NCBI RefSeq assembly: GCF_000271405.2
Contig: NC_018081.1
Span: forward strand, 41,127-105,126
Source: Enterococcus hirae ATCC 9790
GTDB taxonomy: Bacteria; Bacillota; Bacilli; Lactobacillales; Enterococcaceae
Direction: 5' to 3'
Length of the DNA: 64,000 bases
Under the pieces are notes generated by a model, which searched no databases, was not told the DNA's origin, and saw only the letters and a list, made by a program, of their open reading frames with translations. Position numbers and translations under genes: made by a program. Shown one piece after another: positions 9,019-16,209 of this stretch. The first letter of the stretch is position 1. Each line of letters starts with the position of its first letter.

Positions 9019-10251
9019 ATGTTAGAAAATTTTAATGAGAACCTCGAAAAATATGCACGATTAATTGTTGAAACCGGCGTAAACGTCGAAAAAGACCATA
9101 CAGTTGTTTTACAAATCAACGTCGATCAAGCCCCATTAGCTCGCATGATCACCAAAGAAGCCTATCGTTTAGGTGCAGCTGAAGTGATCGTACAATGGAC
9201 GGACGACGTGATCCAAAAAGAATTTCTTTCTTACGCTGCACAAGACCGTCTTGAAACTGTTCCACAATATAAAATTGATCAGACTGATGATTGGATCGCT
9301 AAAGGTGCTAGCCGAATCAGTGTTGTATCTGCCGATCCAGATGCTTTTGGTGGCGTAGATGGAAAACGAATCGCTACGTATCAAACTGCCGCTGGCAAAG
9401 CAATGATGAATCTAAGAAAAGCGACCCAAGCAAATAAAGTAAGCTGGACTGTAGTCGCTGCGGCTGGTAAACAATGGGCAGCTAAAGTTTTCTCAGATTT
9501 ACCAGAAGAAGAACAACTGGATGCATTATGGGATCAAATTTTTAAAACAACTCGTATTTACGAGGAAGATCCTGTACAGGCTTGGAAAGAACATGATGAA
9601 AAATTAGCGAAAAAAGCTGCTGAATTAAATCAAGAACAGTTTACTGCCCTGCACTATACTGCCCCTGGCACAGATATCGTCATTGGCCTACCAAAAAATC
9701 ATCTTTGGGAAGGCGCAGGAAGTTACAACTCCCGTGGAGAAAAATTCATGGCAAATATGCCTACTGAAGAAGTGTTTACTGCACCTGATTACCGACGGAT
9801 CGATGGTTATATCTCTAGTACAAAACCATTGAGCTATGCAGGTACGATCATCTCAGGGATGAAGTTTACTTTTGAAGCTGGAAAAGTCATTGATTTTTCT
9901 GCTGAACAAGGTCAAGAAGTATTGGAAACCTTGCTCAATACTGATGAAGGCGCACGCTCATTAGGAGAAGTAGCACTCGTTCCCGATCCTTCGCCAATTT
10001 CTCAATCGGGTATTATCTTTTACAATACGTTATTTGACGAAAACGCGTCGAATCACTTAGCTCTAGGATCTGCGTATGCCTTTAGTGTCGAAGGTGGTAC
10101 TGAAATGACCGATGAAGAACTTGTGCAAGCTGGTCTTAACCGCAGTCAAACCCATGTTGATTTTATGGTTGGTTCTGACCAAATGAATATTGACGGTATC
10201 CGTGAAGACGGTTCTACTGTTCCAGTATTTAGAAATGGTGACTGGGCTTAA
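9019..10251 (+). CDS. aminopeptidase, peptidase family M29 (AmpS/PepS type)
   Basis: Cytosolic metallo-aminopeptidase of 410 residues, the family's normal length. It removes N-terminal amino acids during peptide use and turnover. The N-terminal half carries ARMITKEAYRLGAAEV and YKIDQTDDWIAKGASRI. The C-terminal metal-binding part includes LWEGAGSYNSRGEKFMAN, NMPTEEVFTAPD, SLGEVALVPDPSPISQSG and ENASNHLALGSAY, which supply the conserved glutamates, histidine and aspartate. FMVGSDQMNIDG near the end is also diagnostic. AGGAGG lies just upstream. It is monocistronic and divergent from the TetR gene. Confidence 0.92.
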   Translation: MLENFNENLEKYARLIVETGVNVEKDHTVVLQINVDQAPLARMITKEAYRLGAAEVIVQWTDDVIQKEFLSYAAQDRLETVPQYKIDQTDDWIAKGASRISVVSADPDAFGGVDGKRIATYQTAAGKAMMNLRKATQANKVSWTVVAAAGKQWAAKVFSDLPEEEQLDALWDQIFKTTRIYEEDPVQAWKEHDEKLAKKAAELNQEQFTALHYTAPGTDIVIGLPKNHLWEGAGSYNSRGEKFMANMPTEEVFTAPDYRRIDGYISSTKPLSYAGTIISGMKFTFEAGKVIDFSAEQGQEVLETLLNTDEGARSLGEVALVPDPSPISQSGIIFYNTLFDENASNHLALGSAYAFSVEGGTEMTDEELVQAGLNRSQTHVDFMVGSDQMNIDGIREDGSTVPVFRNGDWA

Positions 10252-10293
10252 TCTGATAAAACGATACAAAAAAAGAGGAGAAATCTTAAACGA

Positions 10294-10330
10294 CCTCCAA
10301 AAGTTAGATTTTTGGTCTAACTTTTTGGGG
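10294..10330 (+). terminator. hairpin after the aminopeptidase; rest of 10252-10568 empty
   Basis: CCAAAAGTTAGA (10297-10308) pairs with TCTAACTTTTTGG (10316-10328). The T-run is inside the stem rather than after it, so termination is likely but not textbook. The rest of this 317-base gap is AT-rich and I see no gene in it; it holds the promoter of the next gene (TTGACA at 10515-10520). Confidence 0.55.
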
Positions 10331-10568
10331 TACTACAGACTTCTTCTCTTTTTTGTGATGATTATTTCTATTACAGACAACACTTTTCCCTGCTACTCAC
10401 TGAAAGATGGTCGAATAAGCGATTTTTTGATCCTGTTGTTCAAGTTTTTTATAAAAATTATTTATACTATTTATCACGAAATTCTATTAATACATTTTCT
10501 GTTTTTTGATAAGATTGACAAAAACAACATTTATTATTAAAAATTAGAAAAAATGATGGAGAGATAGT

Positions 10569-10964
10569 ATGCCTTTTATTGTTTATTTTTTTGTCTTACT
10601 ATTAACGCTTTATATCCCTCTGCCAACTGCGTTATTGTTTTTTCATCGTTTAGCTAATCAACATGACCTGCTCACAACAATCCACAAATTCATTTTGCTA
10701 TTTTTGGTTTGTTTAGATTATCGGTTCAGTTTCTACTGTATTTATCAATGTAAAATAAAGAAACAATACTACTTGTACCTTATCTTGATTAATATTATCG
10801 AATTAGGCATCCATTTTTATTTACTGGTCAAATACCAAACAGTTTGCTTAACTGTCATCACTTTGAGCCAGTTATTATTGCTTATTTGTATGTTTACCTT
10901 TCCTTTATCAAAAAAATTTAGAAAAGCTGTCTTTCACTCACCAGAAAAATCGAATGTAGCGTAG
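10569..10964 (+). CDS. hypothetical small integral membrane protein
   Basis: I do not recognise this 131-residue protein. It is very hydrophobic, with four likely membrane segments (about residues 2-23, 37-55, 67-87 and 93-113) separated by short basic loops, and ends in a polar tail KKFRKAVFHSPEKSNVA. A GGAGAG site lies 7 bases before the ATG and a TTGACA promoter element with a TAAAAA-like -10 lies upstream, so expression is plausible. Base composition is clearly more AT-rich than the neighbouring aminopeptidase. It stands alone between the aminopeptidase and a tRNA gene, a position where acquired genes are often found. No function is proposed. Confidence 0.55.
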   Translation: MPFIVYFFVLLLTLYIPLPTALLFFHRLANQHDLLTTIHKFILLFLVCLDYRFSFYCIYQCKIKKQYYLYLILINIIELGIHFYLLVKYQTVCLTVITLSQLLLLICMFTFPLSKKFRKAVFHSPEKSNVA

Positions 10965-10992
10965 AAAACTATCTTGGTCCCACATAAACAAA

Positions 10993-11022
10993 AAAACCTG
11001 AACCACAACGGTTACAGGTTTT
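10993..11022 (-). terminator. terminator of tRNA-Arg
   Basis: On the minus strand AAAACCTG (11015-11022) pairs with CAGGTTTT (10993-11000), with an inner AACC/GGTT stem and a T-run after it, directly behind the tRNA 3' end. Confidence 0.75.
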
Positions 11023-11026
11023 TAAC

Positions 11027-11099
11027 GTTCCTGACTGGAATTGAACCAGCGACCTATCGCTTAGGAGGCGATTGCTCTATCCTACTGAGCTACAGGAAC
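11027..11099 (-). tRNA. tRNA-Arg (anticodon CCT)
   Basis: A 73-base cloverleaf is readable on the minus strand. A 7-bp acceptor stem (GTTCCTG/CAGGAAC) is followed by a D arm (GCTC...GAGC) and an anticodon stem ATCGC/GCGAT with loop CTCCTAA, giving anticodon CCT for AGG codons. The T arm is GCTGG TTCAATT CCAGT. CCA is not encoded. It is a single tRNA with its own terminator. Confidence 0.95.
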
Positions 11100-11198
11100 A
11101 AGTTCTCAATAGTATTATTTTAGCTTGTTTAAGGAGCACATGCAAGCTTCTCTTAGAAAAATCATTTTTCTTCCTAAGCAAAACGTTTCCACTAGCTT

Positions 11199-11226
11199 TT
11201 GACGAGTGATAAAATAGAGTTATCTA
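11199..11226 (+). promoter_or_regulatory. predicted promoter of the 54-residue protein
   Basis: TTGACG (11199-11204) and TATCTA (11221-11226) are separated by 16 bases, ending about 25 bases before the small gene's start. Confidence 0.5.
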
Positions 11227-11251
11227 ACAAGTGATGAGGGAGGTTTTATTT

Positions 11252-11416
11252 ATGAATGACAAACCAAAAGAAGAAATATACGCTGAACGCTTTGATGCTT
11301 CTAAAAAAGAACGAGAACAACTATCAAAAGAAGCCATTAAACAGCATGAAGATGAAAAACCTCAGAAAAAAGAAAGTCGCAAATTCAAGTTTACTAAAAA
11401 AGAAGATTTGCTGTAG
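11252..11416 (+). CDS. hypothetical small charged protein, 54 residues
   Basis: A short, highly charged and probably disordered protein rich in Lys and Glu. It begins MNDKPKEEIYAERFDAS and ends RKFKFTKKEDLL, with no membrane segment or cysteine. I choose the ATG at 11252 because AGGGAGG lies about 8 bases upstream; the in-frame ATGs at 11231 and 11234 precede the ribosome site. It has its own candidate promoter and a strong hairpin downstream. I do not recognise a family. Such small charged proteins are common in enterococci; a stress or ribosome-related role would be guesswork. Confidence 0.6.
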   Translation: MNDKPKEEIYAERFDASKKEREQLSKEAIKQHEDEKPQKKESRKFKFTKKEDLL

Positions 11417-11498
11417 AGAAATGAGATAAATCAGTGGCAAAAAAGCAATCTGATTTTCAGAATGATATCGAAAAAATTTCAAAATAGCTTTTTATACG

Positions 11499-11542
11499 AT
11501 AACGCCCTCCAAGAATTCGTCGAAAACCTTGGAGGGCGTTAT
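11499..11542. terminator. hairpin between convergent genes
   Basis: A perfect 15-base inverted repeat (11499-11513 with 11528-11542) and 14-base loop lies between the small protein gene and the convergent acetyltransferase. There is no T-run on either strand, so it may block or process transcripts rather than be a classical terminator. Confidence 0.6.
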
Positions 11543-11574
11543 ATGTGTTGAGCAACAAATATTTTACGTTCATT

Positions 11575-12756
11575 TTAAAAATAATCATTTAGAATAGGTT
11601 GCTGACTTGGAAAGCATGGCGCCATTTCTAATAGAGCTTCAGTTGACAATTGGATGTGATTGTAAAAAACAAGTTCTTCCATCTGACGATACCCCATTAA
11701 TAATTGAGTCATGCGTTGGATGGTGCCACTGATGGTTGGTAATTTTGTTTCTGTTACTTTTTCAATTTTCACCTCTGCATTTGATACAGTGATCTCAAAG
11801 ATCCCTTCATTCCACTGTGCGTAAGGATCATCTGTTACTTCTAAAGCAAAAGTGAGCGCTTGTTTTTTGAAAGGATAGTCTTTCAAAAACAACTCAAGAT
11901 CAACAATTCTGCCCATCATATATGGCGTGATCGTCATTTGTGCAAAAGGATTTTTAAGCAAATAATTTTGATCACTACCTGAATAACCACAAGCATAGTC
12001 AAAAGAAGCAAACGCCCCACTATGGGAACTAACAAACCTCACTAATCCTTGAAAGGCTTCATGACTCAAATAGCCCCATTCCACTACTACAAATGTTGGT
12101 GCCGTTAACTGGTAAACCACATATCCTGTTGCTTGACCAGATTCATCGTAATACAGCGCATAATGATTATCTGTCTTTTGCTTAAACTTATAAGTATACC
12201 ACCAGTCTTCTCTACTTAATCCACCACGCTGATTTGCTGGCATTTGTTTATAAATCATTTCTATGACTTCTCTTGCTTGTTCAAAAGTCACTCGTTTCAT
12301 TTTGCCAGCCGTCTTTTTCACGTTCGGTACATCTCGACTATCCAATTGATAATTGATTTTATCAAACAATTGCTCATAACCGTAGCGACGATAAAATGGG
12401 TAAGAAAATGGAGCAAGATAAGAAAGACTTACTTTTCTTTCACGGCAATCTTTTAAGATTTTTTCCATGATTTGATTGATCCCGCCTTGTCCCCTAGCTT
12501 CAGGATAAGATGCTACATAACCGATTCCTGCCATTAAATACTGTTGCCCATAAAATTCAACAGAAAAAGGCGTCGCCATTACTTGGCTAGTGAGTTGCTC
12601 TTCCTCGTCAAAAAAACCATAATTCCATGAATTTTCAACGATCAGTTTGAATCGTTCACGTCTTGCAGGTGTATCCTGCGCATTAAATGCATAGGTTGCT
12701 AGTTCAAACATCGCTTCTTGATAAGCAACACCAAGTTCTTTTACTTCATTTGCCAT
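11575..12756 (-). CDS. GNAT acetyltransferase, Eis-like
   Basis: A 393-residue protein with the tripartite layout of Eis-type acetyltransferases. There is an N-terminal GNAT domain with the acetyl-CoA binding stretch GYVASYPEARGQGGINQIMEKIL (around residues 75-98), a second GNAT-like middle region, and a C-terminal sterol-carrier-like domain from about residue 290. The N-terminal YRRYGYEQLFDKINYQL also fits. Some Eis proteins acetylate aminoglycosides at several positions, but the substrate here is unknown and resistance should not be assumed. I start at the ATG at 12756, which has GAAGGGG upstream; an in-frame ATG nine codons earlier does not. It follows the cellobiose PTS operon in the same direction. 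Confidence 0.85.
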   Translation of the reverse strand: MANEVKELGVAYQEAMFELATYAFNAQDTPARRERFKLIVENSWNYGFFDEEEQLTSQVMATPFSVEFYGQQYLMAGIGYVASYPEARGQGGINQIMEKILKDCRERKVSLSYLAPFSYPFYRRYGYEQLFDKINYQLDSRDVPNVKKTAGKMKRVTFEQAREVIEMIYKQMPANQRGGLSREDWWYTYKFKQKTDNHYALYYDESGQATGYVVYQLTAPTFVVVEWGYLSHEAFQGLVRFVSSHSGAFASFDYACGYSGSDQNYLLKNPFAQMTITPYMMGRIVDLELFLKDYPFKKQALTFALEVTDDPYAQWNEGIFEITVSNAEVKIEKVTETKLPTISGTIQRMTQLLMGYRQMEELVFYNHIQLSTEALLEMAPCFPSQQPILNDYF

Positions 12757-12901
12757 TTTTGTTACCCCTTCCATCAAAAACAATAAAAAATTGTGTCAAG
12801 TTCAGTGATCCAACCATAGTCACTTTATCAAAATAAAAATGTTATTTCAATAAATCACTATTTAGCTGAATCAACTGCTTCTTGCCACAATTAGTTTTTT
12901 A

Positions 12902-13315
12902 CTAGTAAGTTTCTTCGATCATTACTAACATTTTTTTGAAGCGACGTTTTTTAAAATACATCAACATCGTTCCTAAAATCATATCATTCAATTTTTGTAG
13001 CATCCCATATGATTGCATTTGTTCCGTATAACGTACTTCGCAGGTTTTATCATCTAACGCTTTGATTTGATAATGGACGACATAATCATTTTTTGTGGTA
13101 GATGTTCGAAATTTATACGACTGATTTTCAATAACTTCCTCGATCTTGATGCGAGCGCGGCTATTTTGTGAGAATTGTTTGACGTATTCAAGGTTTTTAA
13201 GTTGTTTACGAGTAACCGATTTTCCAGTCGCTTTACGTACATCAAAAAGGACAGAGTCCATCACTTTATCATAGAAAAAGGATGCTGGAATATTTAAAGT
13301 TTTAACGATTTCCAT
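12902..13315 (-). CDS. DUF3284 domain protein of the cellobiose PTS operon
   Basis: A 137-residue protein that looks like DUF3284, a START/polyketide-cyclase-like fold often encoded beside lactose/cellobiose PTS genes in Firmicutes. It begins MEIVKTLNIPASFFYDKVMDSV and has the family's central YVKQFSQNSRARIKIEEV. It is predicted cytosolic. The ATG overlaps the TAA of the preceding 60-residue membrane protein gene (TAATG), so the two are translationally coupled. It is the last gene of the sigma-54 driven PTS operon. Function is unknown; a role in sugar handling is inferred only from the conserved neighbourhood. Confidence 0.75.
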   Translation of the reverse strand: MEIVKTLNIPASFFYDKVMDSVLFDVRKATGKSVTRKQLKNLEYVKQFSQNSRARIKIEEVIENQSYKFRTSTTKNDYVVHYQIKALDDKTCEVRYTEQMQSYGMLQKLNDMILGTMLMYFKKRRFKKMLVMIEETY

Positions 13316-13497
13316 TAGCTATTTTTCCCCTTTGCTTCTTCTCTTTTTTTCCCTTTTAAAAAGAAATGTATACCTAAACCTGCCAGAAATAGTCCTGTAG
13401 CCATACTATACAAATCATAGTTTTGCGAACTAGGATTTAAACAATACAATACGATCAGTGAACCAATACTACATAAAAATAAGCCGTTTTTCATCAT
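13315..13497 (-). CDS. small membrane protein of the cellobiose PTS operon
   Basis: A 60-residue protein with two hydrophobic segments (about residues 5-20 and 31-47) and a strongly basic tail KGKKREEAKGKNS, hence probably a two-helix hairpin in the membrane with its tail in the cytosol. GGAAGGG precedes the ATG by about six bases. It is coupled to the DUF3284 gene by a one-base stop/start overlap. I do not recognise a named family. Position inside the PTS operon suggests coexpression with the transporter, not a defined function. Confidence 0.65.
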   Translation of the reverse strand: MMKNGLFLCSIGSLIVLYCLNPSSQNYDLYSMATGLFLAGLGIHFFLKGKKREEAKGKNS

Positions 13498-13524
13498 TTT
13501 GAACCCTTCCTATCTTACAACCAG

Positions 13525-13746
13525 TTAAACTGCTGTTGCTTGAAAATATAAAACAGTGCCCCATGGTTGTGCTTTGATTAATGCTTTTGCTTTTTGTGCT
13601 GCTGCTTCTTTATCTTGTGCGCTCGTCTCAAAAAACAATTTGATCCCTTGTTTTTCTTTAAATGTATATGAAAAGCCATCTTCATTGTAACCTTCTAATA
13701 ACTCTTTGATAGCATCTTGTTGCATGGCACTTGCGATTGAAATCAT
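13525..13746 (-). CDS. hypothetical 73-residue protein of the cellobiose PTS operon
   Basis: A small soluble-looking protein. It begins MISIASAMQQDAIKEL, has GFSYTFKEKQGIKLFFET, then an alanine/lysine-rich helix AQDKEAAAQKAKALIKA and a final strand WGTVLYFQA. This is a compact alpha/beta pattern. I take the ATG at 13746, with AGGAGG just upstream; an upstream in-frame ATG would overlap the IIC gene and has no ribosome site. It lies 63 bases after the PTS IIC gene. No family is recognised. It may be a regulatory or accessory partner of the transporter, which is only an inference from its place. Confidence 0.65.
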   Translation of the reverse strand: MISIASAMQQDAIKELLEGYNEDGFSYTFKEKQGIKLFFETSAQDKEAAAQKAKALIKAQPWGTVLYFQATAV

Positions 13747-13809
13747 TTTAGTTCCTCCTAGATTATTGTTTAGAGAGCAGAAGCAAAAAATGCTTCTGCT
13801 CATTGATTT

Positions 13810-15267
13810 TTATTGTTCGCCTGCTGCTGGATCCATCTTATTCGCTGAGATAACGAACGGTGCCCAGATCAAGAAAGTCACGATCATACATACTAATGTC
13901 ACGATTGGCGCACGCCAGTCTGCTCCGGTAGCTAGGAACGAGAGTAAGAATGGTGGAACAACCCATGTGACTTGTTGCGATACTGGGGCGACCAAACCAA
14001 AGTAAGTTGCTCCCCAACCTATAGCTGTTGCAACAACAGGTGCTAATAAGAATGGGATGAACATGATAGCGTTCAATACAATCGGCAAACCAAACATAAC
14101 TGGTTCATTGATGTTGAAAATACCAGGTCCGATCGACAATTTAGCAACTGTTAAATAATCAGCACGTTTAGAAAGGAGTAAAATAGCAATCAATAGAACG
14201 ATCGTACCACCAGAACCCCCGAACCAAGCGAAGGCATCAAAGGATCCACGAACCCACATATAAGCCTTACCATCTTCAATTGCATCTAAGACTGCAGGTG
14301 TTCCTGTTTTGCCATTGTAACCTTTTTGGAAAATATCGATATTGATCAATTGTGCTTGACCCCAAATTCCTTCTAAAACTGGAGCTAACACGTTTGGTCC
14401 ATGAATACCAAAGAACCAGAAGATCTGAACAAAGACCGTAACGATCAAAACAGCACCGATCCCTTGAGATAATCCCAAGAAAGGTTCAGCGATATATTTT
14501 TGAACTAAATCAATGATCAATTGTCCGTCAGCGATACGACCAACGATATAATTAATAATAGCAATGACATATAAAGCGATCGTTGCTGGCAGAATTGCGG
14601 CAAAAGCCTTCGATACTGCTGGTGGTACAGAATCTGGCATTTTGATCGTAATGTTGGCTAACATTAATTTACAGAAAATAATGACAGAAATAGCACCCAT
14701 GATCATGACTGTGAAATAAGAGTTTCCATTTAAATGATCAAGTTTTAGCCAACCCCAAAGACCAACAGATAAATTTCCATCCGCGATCGTTGCCCCTAAT
14801 TCTGTTCCATTGATGGCATCAACGATATTTTGCGGAACATTCACGTTCAAAGCGGCTGACAATGAAGGACCAAAAGAAATTCCTTGGATCAAAGTTGCCA
14901 GACCAACGATCCCTCCGGCTAGGTCATTGACCCCATAAGCTCTCGCAAGATTGTATCCCCAAGAAAAGGCAAAAATCAAGCCGGCAATTGCTAAAGTTCC
15001 ATTCCATACAAATCCATTAATTCCAATAATAACATTTAATACTGCAAAAATTCCTTTGTCCGCTGCTAAACTATCTGCATACGTACTATTAAATTGCTGT
15101 GGTAAATCTCGAATAATTGCATTGATCATTACAGCGACTGATCCCGCCATTGTTGCAGGTAAAGTACCGATAAAAGCGTCACGCAAAGCAACTAAATGTT
15201 TCTGCGCACCAATTTTTGCGGCAACCGGAAGGATGTATTTCTCCATCCAATTTGTTAATCCGTTCAT
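13810..15267 (-). CDS. celB: PTS lactose/cellobiose family EIIC permease
   Basis: Membrane channel component (485 residues, about ten membrane segments) that moves a beta-glucoside, probably cellobiose or chitobiose, while EIIB phosphorylates it. It begins MNGLTNWMEKYILPVAAKIG, the standard start of this permease family. FFGIHGPNVLAP near residue 290 and SIGPGIFNINEPVMFGLPIVLN near 380 form the conserved substrate-binding region with the NEP motif. A strong AGGAGG precedes the ATG. The gene is 124 bases after EIIA; the gap holds two copies of CCGTTCAAAA (15331 and 15353) and may be a processing or attenuation site. The exact sugar cannot be read from sequence. Confidence 0.9.
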   Translation of the reverse strand: MNGLTNWMEKYILPVAAKIGAQKHLVALRDAFIGTLPATMAGSVAVMINAIIRDLPQQFNSTYADSLAADKGIFAVLNVIIGINGFVWNGTLAIAGLIFAFSWGYNLARAYGVNDLAGGIVGLATLIQGISFGPSLSAALNVNVPQNIVDAINGTELGATIADGNLSVGLWGWLKLDHLNGNSYFTVMIMGAISVIIFCKLMLANITIKMPDSVPPAVSKAFAAILPATIALYVIAIINYIVGRIADGQLIIDLVQKYIAEPFLGLSQGIGAVLIVTVFVQIFWFFGIHGPNVLAPVLEGIWGQAQLINIDIFQKGYNGKTGTPAVLDAIEDGKAYMWVRGSFDAFAWFGGSGGTIVLLIAILLLSKRADYLTVAKLSIGPGIFNINEPVMFGLPIVLNAIMFIPFLLAPVVATAIGWGATYFGLVAPVSQQVTWVVPPFLLSFLATGADWRAPIVTLVCMIVTFLIWAPFVISANKMDPAAGEQ

Positions 15268-15391
15268 TTTTATATCCTCCTATAAGTTGTTTATATAAAG
15301 AATTGCTTCCTCATACCAAATTAAAAAAATCCGTTCAAAATTTTTTCTTCTTCCGTTCAAAAAAGAAGGTTCTATTTTCGTTCATCTGTCT

Positions 15392-15712
15392 TTATTCGAC
15401 ATTGATTCTTCGGTAAAGTTCAATAAGTTCTTCTGCTAAATCAGTAAAAGCAATCGACGTCATTAAATGGTCTTGACTGTGTACGGTCAATAACGTGACC
15501 TGAACATGGTTTCCTTGTGCTTCTTGTGTCAACATTTGCGTCTGTGAATGATGGGCTTGGACTAATGATTCCTTTGCATCCATTATTTTTTGATCCGCTA
15601 ACTCGAAATTACCTTTTTTAGCCGCAGAAATCGCTTCCATTGCATCGCTCTTGGCATTACCACCAAACATGATGAGTCCCATGATGGCTTCGAGATTTTG
15701 TTGATCTTCCAC
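15392..15712 (-). CDS. celC: PTS lactose/cellobiose family EIIA
   Basis: Trimeric helical phosphocarrier of 106 residues that takes phosphate from HPr and passes it to EIIB. The phosphorylated histidine is in the signature LTVHSQDHLMTSIAF near residue 75-80. The N-terminus EAIMGLIMFGGNAKSDAMEAI is typical of LacF/CelC proteins, as is the trimer-metal aspartate within VHSQDHL. The start is a GTG with GGAGG seven bases upstream; the ATG at the overlapping position is out of frame. It sits between EIIB and EIIC in the sigma-54 operon. Confidence 0.92.
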   Translation of the reverse strand: MEDQQNLEAIMGLIMFGGNAKSDAMEAISAAKKGNFELADQKIMDAKESLVQAHHSQTQMLTQEAQGNHVQVTLLTVHSQDHLMTSIAFTDLAEELIELYRRINVE

Positions 15713-15737
15713 ATTTTTTCCTCCATTTCCTATAGAT

Positions 15738-16055
15738 TTATTGCATCAAATTTTCGGCTTGTTCTAGTACTTTTGCACCATTCATCATGCCGTAATCTTG
15801 CATATTGATTACATCTAGCGGAATCCCTTTCGGTGCTAATTTTTGCTCAAATTGAGCTTTCATAAACCGGACTTGAGGTCCTAAAAGTAAGACATCGACA
15901 TTTTTTGCTTCAAGATTATTATCAGCGTCTGAAGCTGAAACAGCAAAAATATCTGCCTCCATTCCTTTTTCTTCTGCAGCTTTTTGCATTTTCGTAACTA
16001 GCAAACTTGTACTCATCCCCGCAGAGCATACTAACATAATCGTTTTTTTCGCCAT
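15738..16055 (-). CDS. celA: PTS lactose/cellobiose family EIIB
   Basis: Cytosolic phosphotransfer protein of 105 residues. The phosphorylated cysteine is in the P-loop-like MLVCSAGMSTSLLVTKMQ at residues ~6-12, the CelA/LicB hallmark, and LLGPQVRFM near residue 58 is the second conserved segment. I start at the ATG at 16055, eight bases after GGAG; a GTG three codons earlier overlaps that ribosome site. It is the first gene behind the -24/-12 promoter, about 40 bases from the -12 element. Confidence 0.92.
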   Translation of the reverse strand: MAKKTIMLVCSAGMSTSLLVTKMQKAAEEKGMEADIFAVSASDADNNLEAKNVDVLLLGPQVRFMKAQFEQKLAPKGIPLDVINMQDYGMMNGAKVLEQAENLMQ

Positions 16056-16095
16056 TTTCTCCACTCCTTTTAATTTGTTTTACACATTTTTATAA

Positions 16096-16112
16096 TGCAA
16101 GAAGCATGCCAA
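16096..16112 (-). promoter_or_regulatory. sigma-54 promoter of the cellobiose PTS operon
   Basis: On the minus strand TTGGCATGCTTCTTGCA matches the sigma-54 -24/-12 consensus (TGGCAC-N5-TTGCA), with correct GG to GC spacing. It lies 40 bases upstream of the EIIB start. A LevR-type activator is encoded directly upstream, as expected for this promoter class. Confidence 0.9.
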
Positions 16113-16113
16113 A

Positions 16114-16154
16114 CAAAAAAAGAACCAAAATAGCGTTTTCATAGCCTTTGGTCC
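16114..16154 (-). terminator. terminator of the LevR-type activator gene
   Basis: On the minus strand GGACCAAA (16147-16154) pairs with TTTGGTTC (16122-16129) and an A-run (16114-16121) gives eight T in the transcript. It ends the activator transcript just before the -24/-12 promoter. Confidence 0.7.
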
Positions 16155-16162
16155 TTCTTTTC

Positions 16163-16172
16163 TGTGCGCACA
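16163..16172. promoter_or_regulatory. candidate activator site: palindrome TGTGCGCACA
   Basis: A perfect 10-base palindrome about 50 bases upstream of the -24 element, followed by ACAC...GTGT half sites to 16188. Position and symmetry suit an upstream activating site for the neighbouring sigma-54 activator; this is inference. Confidence 0.4.
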
Positions 16173-16209
16173 CTGGTGATATCTGTGTAAAAAAATAGAT
16201 TAGTGTGTT

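Noticed and set aside
10190..10540. A plus-strand frame of 116 codons overlapping the end of the aminopeptidase
   Set aside because: It begins inside the aminopeptidase in another frame, crosses the hairpin and has no ribosome site.
11160..11195. Possible catabolite-responsive element around AAACGTTTCC
   Set aside because: Too many mismatches to the cre consensus at both ends.
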